DNA from: a virus
IMG/VR virus record: IMGVR_UViG_3300021364_001419
Coordinates: 1-20,182 of that record
Strand: one strand, 5' to 3'
DNA length: 20,182 nt
The notes under the pieces are model-generated. The model was not told where the DNA came from. It saw nothing but the letters and a program-made list of their open reading frames with translations, and did no database searches. Shown here in pieces: positions 14,777 through 20,182 of this stretch. The number at the start of each line of letters is the position of its first letter. The stretch's first letter is position 1. The translations under genes were made by a program, and so were the position numbers.

Positions 14777-15937
14777 TTACCTCGTTGCTTTCAATAGTTT
14801 ATTTTCTATGTCCAACCAACTGATTTTTCTATTGTAAAAGTTGTCATAGTTACTATATAATTTATCTATAAATTTTTGATCAAATTTATTTTTGTAACTC
14901 TCGATATCAGTATACTTTATTTTGCTTAAAAAATTACTCGATTCATCAAAATTCTCTACAGATTCTGTTTCAAAAAAATCTTCAAATGTGTGATATCCAT
15001 TTTCACGCAACAACCAATGATGCTGTTTATTTCCAATAATAAAAAAAGGATGACAATGTACAATAGCTTTGAATGTTTTTTCAGTTAAAAATGTATATCG
15101 AAAACTGCTTTCTGTAACAATACTAAACAAACTATCATCATAGTATTGTAGAATACTGTTGTTGTAATTGATAGGATCAGCACTTAATTTGTCAAGTTTT
15201 CTTCCTTCATACGTTTTGTTCAAAAAATTCTCGTATTCTGGGTGTAACGATCTTGGCACATACTTCATTACAAAAGTACTTTTAGACAACGAGTTATACA
15301 TTTCGATATCCAATAAAGGCAGATGATAACTTGTATGAGATTGTTTAAGCATTTTCAATCTATACAAATTAAAATAGAACCAAATCCTATGTGCTTTTTG
15401 ATTGCGATTCAAACACAAAAACTTTTTTTGTGCATCAAGATTAACTTGTCGTCTATCAGTTGCATTTGCTAAAAACCTTTGATGATATCTTGTAAAACTT
15501 TCCCAGTAGTCAATATAAAGAAACTTCAATCCAAATTGATTTTCTAAATGTGTATAACAACTTGTTAATGTAATAACTTTATCTTTGTTTATACGTTGTT
15601 TAGATAATTCTTTGAATAATTTTGCGTGATCAATTTCGCCTTCTAATATACTAATTAATACAAGAAACGTATTAGGATCTTTATTGATTTTTTCAATAGT
15701 AGGAAAATTAAGTTTCAGTTTGTAAGTTACTGGCATATTTACAGACAACATAATGAATTTTTTGTCTGCATCGATTTTGTCAATCCTATTTAAATTGTAA
15801 AAGTTTCGAAAAGAAAAATCATCAAAATGTCCAAACATATTTTCCAAACTGAATCCTTGATCAATAAATTCAGTTTCCAAAGCTGTTTGTCCAAATGGAT
15901 AAGATTTTATATTAGCTAGAAAGAAGCCGTGAGTCAT
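14777..15937 (-). CDS. Glycosyltransferase-like protein (386 aa)
   Basis: 386 residues. The informative part is C-terminal: KKFLCLNRNQKAHR at 171-184, then FSIVTESSF at 271-279, FLTEKTFKAI at 283-292, HPFFIIG at 296-302 and LRENGYHTFEDFF at 310-322. This order, a Glu-rich strand, TEK-x-(F/Y)K and a proline-containing P-F-(I/F)-(I/V)-G loop, resembles the nucleotide-sugar binding half of GT-B enzymes (exostosin and GT10-like families) seen in marine phages. No known catalytic residue can be assigned with certainty. It stands just before the six radical SAM genes and may decorate the same product. There is no clear Shine-Dalgarno; a perfect TATAAT ends five bases before the ATG, so its mRNA may be leaderless. 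Confidence 0.6.
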   Translation of the reverse strand: MTHGFFLANIKSYPFGQTALETEFIDQGFSLENMFGHFDDFSFRNFYNLNRIDKIDADKKFIMLSVNMPVTYKLKLNFPTIEKINKDPNTFLVLISILEGEIDHAKLFKELSKQRINKDKVITLTSCYTHLENQFGLKFLYIDYWESFTRYHQRFLANATDRRQVNLDAQKKFLCLNRNQKAHRIWFYFNLYRLKMLKQSHTSYHLPLLDIEMYNSLSKSTFVMKYVPRSLHPEYENFLNKTYEGRKLDKLSADPINYNNSILQYYDDSLFSIVTESSFRYTFLTEKTFKAIVHCHPFFIIGNKQHHWLLRENGYHTFEDFFETESVENFDESSNFLSKIKYTDIESYKNKFDQKFIDKLYSNYDNFYNRKISWLDIENKLLKATR

Positions 15938-15942
15938 ACTCT

Positions 15943-15971
15943 ATTATACAACAACTATTTCTTTTTAGCAA
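15943..15971 (-). promoter_or_regulatory. Candidate promoter, TTGCTA-17-TATAAT
   Basis: On the minus strand a consensus TATAAT (15948-15943) follows a weak TTGCTA (15971-15966) by 17 bases, inside and just after the end of the nucleotidylyltransferase gene. The start point is predicted at about 15937, the A of the next ATG. It would uncouple the glycosyltransferase/radical SAM operon from the four-gene block upstream. Confidence 0.5.
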
Positions 15972-16545
15972 GAAGTTTCTCTCTGTGTGGTTCCAAGTAC
16001 TTTGCAACCATATCAAAGAAGGTAATATCTTCACCAGGTACATCTATCATAGTATCTGCTGGTACACCTGCTGCGTTAGCAAACTCTTCTGGACTGTTAT
16101 CCAACACTGCTTTGCGTAAATCTGTTGCACTTGCTAGTCTTTCGGTTTTAACCCATTCAATTTCTTTGAAATTGAATAATCCGTGTGGCCCTTCCTGGCC
16201 GTTGTATTTTGGTAAACTATCAGCAACCCATTTCTCGTCTGTATATAATCGTAGTACAGCATTAGGATGCTTGGCATAGACTTCTGCTGCTAGTGTATAC
16301 CAACTTTGACTAAATTCTATATGTCCTTTTGCCTCTGGCATAATAGTTTCCATGGCTATCTTTTTTACTTGAGATGGCAGCGGATCTTTAGGTCCTATTG
16401 TCGCTGCATTTGTTCCAATATACCAATGGTCATTAGTTGCTGCCTGTTTCCAAGCTGCTTTGTGTCCTTTGTGTGGAGGATTAAATCTACCAAATATAAG
16501 TCCTACTGTTTCTTGTGGTGCTTCAAATAACTGTCTTAATCTCAT
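15955..16545 (-). CDS. HxGH nucleotidylyltransferase with capsid-targeting-like leader
   Basis: 196 residues. GLIFGRFNPPHKGH at 15-28 contains the HxGH motif, and ASATDLR at 138-144 takes the place of the ISxTxIR motif. Together these define the nucleotidylyltransferase superfamily (NMNAT, PPAT, cytidylyltransferases). It is unrelated in detail to the 134-residue enzyme at 2277-2681. The first residues MRLRQLFEA match the pattern of T4 capsid-targeting leaders (M-K/R ... L/I-x-E|A) that direct internal proteins into the prohead and are cut by the gp21 protease after the Glu. If so, this enzyme would travel in the virion and be injected. The ATG shares a base with the upstream stop (TAATG). 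Enzyme class firm; packaging is inference. Confidence 0.82.
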   Translation of the reverse strand: MRLRQLFEAPQETVGLIFGRFNPPHKGHKAAWKQAATNDHWYIGTNAATIGPKDPLPSQVKKIAMETIMPEAKGHIEFSQSWYTLAAEVYAKHPNAVLRLYTDEKWVADSLPKYNGQEGPHGLFNFKEIEWVKTERLASATDLRKAVLDNSPEEFANAAGVPADTMIDVPGEDITFFDMVAKYLEPHREKLLAKKK

Positions 16546-17342
16546 TATACTGTTCCAAATACTGTTTGACCAATCACTTCTGCATCAGCAGATTTTCTCA
16601 TTTTGTGCATAAAGGCAATGTTAGTGCCACGTCCATATGCACGAGGATTGTTACTGGTAAAATTAAGCCAAGATTTATTCATATCTGGCAAATATTTTAT
16701 TAATGCTCCTACTACTTGAGCTGCTGTTTGCTCACTCATTCCTGAGAAGTTTCTGCTAGGGCCAGGATCATATCTAGTACCTGTCACTGCCTGAAATTGG
16801 TTACGCTGCGTTAACACTCCTTCAATCGTATTAGGATATCTATTGCTTTTCACTCTGTTTAATATAACTGCGGCAACGGCTGCTCGTTCTTGTGCATTTG
16901 GACTTGCTTCTGCTGCTGTTGCACGTAATAATAAATTCAATTCTCTGTCGTCAATTTCGTCGCCTAAAAATTGTTGTACAACTTCTTTGGCTTTTCCGGT
17001 ATTTTGTAACGAAGCTACATCTCCTAAATCTGCACCTCCTGCATCATTACCAGTATCTGTAGGATTTTTCACAGGGTTTTCAGTTGCCATCGCTTTAAGC
17101 TCAAAAAGACTTAAATTAGATCCGTTACCAGGAAATCCAAAATCCTTTTTAAATGCTGCAACTGCACGAGCAGTACGTGGTCCAAATTTTCCATCTATAC
17201 CTGTACTACCTACACTGTATCCTAAATGTTCTAATCTTGCTTGTACTTTTTTAACAAAGTCTATTTGTTCGGAAGGAAAAGGAGGACCTTGTTCTATACC
17301 ATTGCTAGGATCAAATGCTTCGTTTATTTCACTAAATCTCAT
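16545..17342 (-). CDS. SleB-type cell wall hydrolase with peptidoglycan-binding domain
   Basis: 265 residues from the ATG at 17342, which forms an ATGA overlap with the upstream stop. A leader MRFSEINEA (1-9) is followed by a peptidoglycan-binding type 1 domain (about 26-70: VKKVQARLEHLGY, GIDGKFGPRTARAVAAF). After a Gly/Asn-rich linker comes a SleB/CwlJ-like hydrolase domain (about 136-263): LLLRATAAEASPN with likely catalytic Glu145, AAVAAVILNRVKSNRYP, and NQFQAVTG. Such enzymes cleave peptidoglycan glycan strands, as lytic transglycosylases. As a phage protein it could act in lysis or in wall penetration at infection; the capsid-targeting-like leader would favour virion association. There is no Sec signal peptide. 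Confidence 0.85.
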   Translation of the reverse strand: MRFSEINEAFDPSNGIEQGPPFPSEQIDFVKKVQARLEHLGYSVGSTGIDGKFGPRTARAVAAFKKDFGFPGNGSNLSLFELKAMATENPVKNPTDTGNDAGGADLGDVASLQNTGKAKEVVQQFLGDEIDDRELNLLLRATAAEASPNAQERAAVAAVILNRVKSNRYPNTIEGVLTQRNQFQAVTGTRYDPGPSRNFSGMSEQTAAQVVGALIKYLPDMNKSWLNFTSNNPRAYGRGTNIAFMHKMRKSADAEVIGQTVFGTV

Positions 17343-18460
17343 GACGGCGTCCATCTTTTTCTTGGAACAAGTTTTACATTGCCGAATTTTTTATCACCAC
17401 CATAGCGGACACGACCTTCGCCGTTTGTGTCCCAAATGTCTCCTTGTTCGCCTTCTACTTGATCAATGACTTCGTCTTTCATACGTTGTATCATTTTTAC
17501 AAGTTCTAATATTGCTGCAATTGCTTTTGTACTTTGATTTAGTTCAGCAATTTTTGCTTGCTTGGGTTTACTTACTTTGCTGCTACCTAACCATTGGAAG
17601 AAATGTTGTTCGCTGAGACTGTCCAATTGTTTTGCTTTTGCTGTTTGGTTTACATAGGTGTAAATTATATTTTTTAAATCACTCAGTCCGGGCACACTTG
17701 CTAAAAATTCATCGATTTTGGATCCGTGTGTTTTTACAAATGATTCAACTTTATCTATAGCTGCTGTGTTTACTTTTACTGGTTTTGTATTGTATACTGG
17801 TCCTAAAACAATTACATTTGAATTACCATTGAAGGCACTGAAGTCTTGCATAGGTTCTTGTGAACTATCAGGCATACCAAATTCTGGAAAGTATGCGTGT
17901 CCAACTACCATTATATTGGCTTGTGCAATCTGTCTGCCCAATTCGCTGTCTGCTTTTACGTGATAGCAGGTTTTGCTTTTTGGATTAGGACAGAATGTAT
18001 ACACACCATTTTCTTCTGCTGGTTGATCTAAAAATAATCCATCTGCATAAACATAGCCTACAAAGTCGCTTGGTGTTGCACGATCAAATTCATCATACAA
18101 ACCTGCAAATTTGTTGCCGAACTCTTTACGTGCAGCAACTTCTTCTGGAGTTTTAGGATTGCCAGATTTGTTTATAATAAAATCGGCAACTTCTTCAGCA
18201 CTTGTAGCAGCCGCACCTTTTGCCCAAGCATTGTGTCCTGCTAATACAAGTGGGCCGCCTTTTTCTGCTCTACCCCAATATATTTGAGGGTTACCATCCC
18301 ATTTCATACGTATGCTGTTGCTACCTTCTTGTGTAGCAAAATCTTTAAGATGCTCTAGAGCTTCTATAGTTCCTTCGCTGCCGTAGAAAAACACAAGATC
18401 TTCTAAGTGGTTAAACGCTCTACCTAATTGTTTGGCTTCTATTAGTTCTTGATATCTCAT
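17339..18460 (-). CDS. Ligase/nucleotidyltransferase-like protein with KWDG motif and capsid-targeting-like leader
   Basis: 373 residues. The leader MRYQELIEA closely resembles the T4 internal-protein leader core (YQEFIAEA). HLEDLVFFYGSEGTIEALEHL follows (18-38), then IRMKWDGNPQIYWG at 50-63, in which K53-W-D-G is a candidate motif I of the DNA/RNA ligase-capping superfamily (KxDG with adenylated Lys). FVGYVYADG at 133-141 may be motif III and TFCPNP-x4-CYHV near 155-168 motif IV. This layout matches a conserved T4-like phage family I associate with DUF6267. A role as a polynucleotide ligase or other AMP-transferring enzyme is inferred from motif I. The C-terminal half is Lys-rich and helical. 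ATGA overlap with the upstream gene. Confidence 0.75.
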   Translation of the reverse strand: MRYQELIEAKQLGRAFNHLEDLVFFYGSEGTIEALEHLKDFATQEGSNSIRMKWDGNPQIYWGRAEKGGPLVLAGHNAWAKGAAATSAEEVADFIINKSGNPKTPEEVAARKEFGNKFAGLYDEFDRATPSDFVGYVYADGLFLDQPAEENGVYTFCPNPKSKTCYHVKADSELGRQIAQANIMVVGHAYFPEFGMPDSSQEPMQDFSAFNGNSNVIVLGPVYNTKPVKVNTAAIDKVESFVKTHGSKIDEFLASVPGLSDLKNIIYTYVNQTAKAKQLDSLSEQHFFQWLGSSKVSKPKQAKIAELNQSTKAIAAILELVKMIQRMKDEVIDQVEGEQGDIWDTNGEGRVRYGGDKKFGNVKLVPRKRWTPS

Positions 18461-19269
18461 CTGCTGTCAGCCAATCTATTAATTAGTTCTACGATTCTGT
18501 TGTGATTTTTATCTGCTAGAGTAATAACACTTTCTGGTAGTTCTTTACCATCTCTAGCAAAGTCTTCGCGAGCTTTGGCTACCAATGCATCAAAGTCAGG
18601 ATCGCCTTTTATTGCTGCTATAATACTTTCAACAGTGAAAGTATCCTTTTCTGTTGCACCATTACCTAAAAGCAGTTTGGCTATTTCATTCCAATCATTT
18701 GATATTAGTTCATTTGTTTCAGCATTTTGTAAACCAAACTTTGGACTATATTTTAGTCCTCTTGCTCTAGCAATACTAGATATTAATATAGCTCTATCTT
18801 TACCACTGTATTGTTCAGTGCCGCCACGTTTAGAACCACGCTGAAAGTCTGGATTGTCTGTAAACATAAAGTCTGTTTGTACATAACCTTTAGAAGGGTC
18901 ACCGTCAATGGGTGTGCGGAAATGAACTTGATCGCCTTTGTCTGCAATATAGCCGTCTAACTTTTTACGGCCTACATTCATTATATCTTGTTCTGGTACG
19001 CCTTGACTTTGTAACCAATCACTAAGTTTACCTATAAGGTCTTGTTTGCTTACTTTGTTTGCATCAGTATTTAGATCCAAGTCACCTGACGAGTTCTTTT
19101 CAAAAGAGCCGTCTGGATGATTTTTTCTGCCAGTTGTTCCTAGCCAATCTTCTTCGTCAAATACTAAACCAGTAATTTTTTCTAAGAACTGTATTGTAGG
19201 ATGGACATCTTTTGTCGCAATACGTTGTGTTAAGGGATTTTCATCCTTTTTGAAAACATTACCACCCAT
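18457..19269 (-). CDS. Pol-beta-fold nucleotidyltransferase-like protein
   Basis: 270 residues from ATG 19269, chosen because AGGAG stands six bases upstream; a TTG 39 bases earlier extends the frame but has no ribosome site. WLGTTGRK at 42-49 fits the hG(G/S) helix, SGDLDLNTD at 61-69 supplies the Dh(D/E)h metal pair (Asp63, Asp65), and VQTDFMFTD at 130-138 offers the third carboxylate (Asp133). These are the elements of the Pol beta-like nucleotidyltransferase fold, which includes CCA-adding, poly(A) and kanamycin-type enzymes and many phage proteins of unknown target. It heads a four-gene block with two other nucleotidyltransferase folds and a wall hydrolase. It has no capsid-targeting-like leader (starts MGGNVFKKDENP). 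A tandem promoter precedes it. Confidence 0.75.
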   Translation of the reverse strand: MGGNVFKKDENPLTQRIATKDVHPTIQFLEKITGLVFDEEDWLGTTGRKNHPDGSFEKNSSGDLDLNTDANKVSKQDLIGKLSDWLQSQGVPEQDIMNVGRKKLDGYIADKGDQVHFRTPIDGDPSKGYVQTDFMFTDNPDFQRGSKRGGTEQYSGKDRAILISSIARARGLKYSPKFGLQNAETNELISNDWNEIAKLLLGNGATEKDTFTVESIIAAIKGDPDFDALVAKAREDFARDGKELPESVITLADKNHNRIVELINRLADSR

Positions 19270-19289
19270 ACTTATCTCCTGCTTTAGAG

Positions 19290-19297
19290 TATTTATC
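19290..19297 (-). promoter_or_regulatory. Late promoter candidate (GATAAATA)
   Basis: The minus strand reads GATAAATA at 19297-19290, seven of eight matches to the T4 late octamer TATAAATA, 20 bases before the ATG at 19269. Together with the sigma70-like promoter just upstream this repeats the tandem arrangement seen before the QueD operon. Confidence 0.55.
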
Positions 19298-19306
19298 GTA
19301 TGAGTC

Positions 19307-19335
19307 AATATAACATATTTTTGATTATTTGTCTA
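19307..19335 (-). promoter_or_regulatory. Sigma70-like promoter, TAGACA-17-TATATT
   Basis: On the minus strand TAGACA (19335-19330, overlapping the TAG stop of the zinc-ribbon gene) and TATATT (19312-19307) are 17 bases apart; each is five of six to consensus. The predicted start near 19300 gives a leader of about 30 bases to the ATG at 19269. Confidence 0.5.
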
Positions 19336-19494
19336 TTGTTTATCGACTACTACATCTTCTTTTTGTCCGCAGTGTGGACAATATTTGTAACCACGTTCAA
19401 TGCAGTATTTCTCCTCCATTGTAGCGTAACTCCAGTGCCCTTTGCACTTACTACAAGTTAGATGCCAAATAATCTCTTTTTGTGCTTTGATCAT
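19333..19494 (-). CDS. Zinc-ribbon mini-protein (53 aa)
   Basis: 53 residues from the ATG at 19494. Two C-x2-C knuckles, Cys14/Cys17 (CSKC) and Cys39/Cys42 (CPHCG), are separated by 21 residues, a rubredoxin-like zinc ribbon; His11 and Cys31 are extra possible ligands. Zinc ribbons of this size in phages are commonly transcription or translation modulators or protein adaptors, but nothing here tells which. The ATG shares its first base with the upstream stop (TAATG). A longer in-frame extension to 19557 overlaps the previous gene and lacks support. Confidence 0.75.
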   Translation of the reverse strand: MIKAQKEIIWHLTCSKCKGHWSYATMEEKYCIERGYKYCPHCGQKEDVVVDKQ

Positions 19495-19721
19495 TATTTT
19501 AATTCTCTTTTGAAAAAACCTTCGGGGGAATGAATAGCGGCAATCAATTCTTCCCACATATTTGGATTTATTTCTAAAATGTGTTGAGTATCTAATTCAG
19601 GATCATCTTGAGCAATATAAACTAAATCATCAAATGCATACACTTTTAGATCACCGTGTACACCTGTATCATCCATTACAGTGATACATACTTCATCGTG
19701 GTCAAATTCTACACTATACAT
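19494..19721 (-). CDS. Small acidic hypothetical protein (75 aa)
   Basis: 75 residues, strongly acidic (MYSVEFDHDEVCITVMDDTG at the start, QDDPELDT later), ending in a helical IHSPEGFFKRELK. The regular strand-turn pattern suggests a small beta-rich domain with a C-terminal helix; an anti-host or DNA-mimic role is imaginable from the charge but unsupported. The gene begins 16 bases after the CCA end of the tRNA block, with no visible Shine-Dalgarno and a TAAATA element ending five bases before the ATG. It is coupled to the zinc-ribbon gene downstream. Confidence 0.7.
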   Translation of the reverse strand: MYSVEFDHDEVCITVMDDTGVHGDLKVYAFDDLVYIAQDDPELDTQHILEINPNMWEELIAAIHSPEGFFKRELK

Positions 19722-19736
19722 AAAATTATTTAGTAA

Positions 19737-19828
19737 TGGTAGAAGTGCCAGGATTCGAACCTGGTCGAGAACGCTAATCTGGCGCTGAAAGACTTATAAG
19801 GCCTCCCTGTGTACCAACACCCACTTCT
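19737..19828 (-). tRNA. Atypical tRNA with long variable arm, anticodon uncertain
   Basis: A perfect 7-bp acceptor stem (AGAAGTG with CACTTCT), discriminator A and encoded CCA (19739-19737), and a perfect T arm (CCAGG, TTCGAAT, CCTGG) show it is a tRNA. The middle is odd. A 7-bp stem (GGGAGGC with GTCTTTC) closes the loop CTTATAA, which would give anticodon TAT. It is followed by a second hairpin, AGCGC-CAGATTA-GCGTT, as a long variable arm. Positions 8-9 are GG instead of U8. Class II tRNAs (Leu, Ser, Tyr) have such arms, but TAT is an Ile anticodon. In a class I fold the second hairpin would be the anticodon arm (GAT, but with A33 instead of U33). Identity is left open. Confidence 0.7.
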
Positions 19829-19832
19829 ACAA

Positions 19833-19922
19833 TGGCGGAGAGTGTGGGATTCGAACCCACGGTAGCGTTGCCACTACTTCAGTTTTCAAGACTGACGCCT
19901 TCGACCGCTCGGCCAACTCTCC
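19833..19922 (-). tRNA. tRNA-Ser (TGA)
   Basis: 90 bases with GGAGAGT acceptor pairing ACTCTCC, anticodon loop CTTGAAA (anticodon TGA, reads UCA), a long variable arm (GTAGTGGCAACGCTAC), T arm GTGGG-TTCGAAT-CCCAC, discriminator G and encoded CCA. The long variable arm and G73 are serine-type features. Confidence 0.93.
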
Positions 19923-19925
19923 TTT

Positions 19926-20002
19926 TGGTCTTGGTGGCAGGATTCGAACCTGCGATCTCTTGAACCCAAATCAAGCGCCTTACCAGACTAGGCCACACCA
20001 AG
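19926..20002 (-). tRNA. tRNA-Pro (TGG)
   Basis: 77 bases with CTTGGTG acceptor pairing CACCAAG, D arm with GG, anticodon stem CTTGA/TCAAG closing TTTGGGT (anticodon TGG), T arm GCAGG-TTCGAAT-CCTGC, discriminator A and encoded CCA. It reads CCA and, by wobble, other Pro codons. Confidence 0.93.
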
Positions 20003-20004
20003 AT

Positions 20005-20078
20005 TGGCATCGGTGGAGGGAGTCGAACCCCCGCTTGCGGTTTTGGAGACCGCCGTGCTACCATAACACTTCACCGAC
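20005..20078 (-). tRNA. tRNA-Trp (CCA)
   Basis: 74 bases with acceptor GTCGGTG pairing CACCGAT (terminal G-U), anticodon stem GCGGT/ACCGC closing CTCCAAA (anticodon CCA), T arm GGGGG-TTCGACT-CCCTC, discriminator G and encoded CCA. Position 8 is A instead of the usual U, a mild oddity. Confidence 0.9.
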
Positions 20079-20101
20079 AAGAAACTATGTTTCACTCCTT
20101 T

Positions 20102-20139
20102 AATAAAAAAAGCCCCTAACAAATTAATGCTAGGGGCTT
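20102..20139 (-). terminator. Factor-independent terminator upstream of the tRNA block
   Basis: On the minus strand AAGCCCCTA (20139-20131) and TAGGGGCTT (20118-20110) form a perfect 9-bp stem with a 12-base loop, followed directly by a run of T (20110-20104). It would end transcription of a minus-strand gene to the right of the window and insulate the tRNA genes. The plus-strand orientation lacks a T run. Between it and the tRNA-Trp gene lie only a GAAAC-TAT-GTTTC hairpin and an AAAGGAG string; to its right is a 14-base palindrome (ACTTTTTAAAAAGT, 20150-20163). Confidence 0.85.
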
Positions 20140-20182
20140 ATCTCAAATAACTTTTTAAAAAGTCACGTCAAGACATACACCA

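Noticed and set aside
5377-15937. RiPP precursor peptide gene inside the radical SAM operon
   Set aside because: All junctions are overlaps or gaps of at most two bases; no room exists for a separate precursor gene.
15929-16279. Plus-strand ORF of 116 residues
   Set aside because: Antisense to the HxGH nucleotidylyltransferase, no recognisable motif and no Shine-Dalgarno.
16843-17469. Plus-strand ORF of 208 residues
   Set aside because: It is antisense to the SleB hydrolase and the ligase-like gene, has low-complexity Ser/Ala/Leu composition and no ribosome site; typical antisense shadow.
1-20182. CRISPR array, insertion sequence or integrase/attachment site
   Set aside because: No regularly spaced direct repeats, transposase or integrase motifs, or terminal inverted repeats were seen; the tRNA genes are intact with encoded CCA and show no duplicated 3' end within the window.

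Overview
This AT-rich window reads as part of a tailed-phage genome, most likely a T4-like marine myovirus (cyanophage or pelagiphage type). The evidence is as follows. All recognisable genes lie on the minus strand and are packed with stop/start overlaps (ATGA, TAATG, TTGA, ATGTCTGA). There is an exact T4-type late promoter octamer (TATAAATA). Four phage-style tRNA genes have encoded CCA ends. Three consecutive proteins begin with a short leader resembling the T4 capsid-targeting sequence. The mix of conserved hypotheticals, UvsE, a QueD-like protein, a SleB-type hydrolase and ligase-like proteins also fits. The host cannot be read from this window.

Layout in transcription order (right to left). 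Positions 20182-19737 hold a factor-independent terminator and four tRNAs (Trp, Pro, Ser, and one atypical tRNA). Positions 19721-19333 hold two tiny genes: an acidic hypothetical and a zinc ribbon. A tandem sigma70-like plus late promoter at 19335-19290 then drives a block of four genes (19269-15955): a Pol-beta-fold nucleotidyltransferase, a KxDG ligase-like protein, a peptidoglycan-binding SleB hydrolase and an HxGH nucleotidylyltransferase. The last three carry the putative capsid-targeting leader.

Positions 15937-5377 hold the striking part. A glycosyltransferase-like protein is followed by six consecutive radical SAM enzymes: four with an N-terminal twitch-like Cys module, one of the B12-binding/radical SAM architecture, and one with a C-terminal SPASM-like Cys cluster. 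Two SGNH-hydrolase-like paralogues follow, one of which has lost its catalytic motif. Almost every junction is translationally coupled, so this looks like one biosynthetic or modification operon carried by a phage. The substrate is unknown.

Positions 5337-3620 hold a SWIM zinc-finger mini-protein, a 400-residue conserved-looking hypothetical and a two-TM membrane protein, behind their own promoter. Positions 3544-1588, behind a tandem sigma70/late promoter, hold a QueD/PTPS-like protein, an APS-kinase-like P-loop kinase, an HxGH nucleotidyltransferase and a GT-A-like glycosyltransferase. Positions 1543-1, behind a strong sigma70-like promoter, hold a metallophosphoesterase, two small hypotheticals and the start of a UV-damage endonuclease (UvsE) that runs off the left edge.

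No plus-strand gene is supported. All functional calls come from reading motifs by eye. No database search was run.
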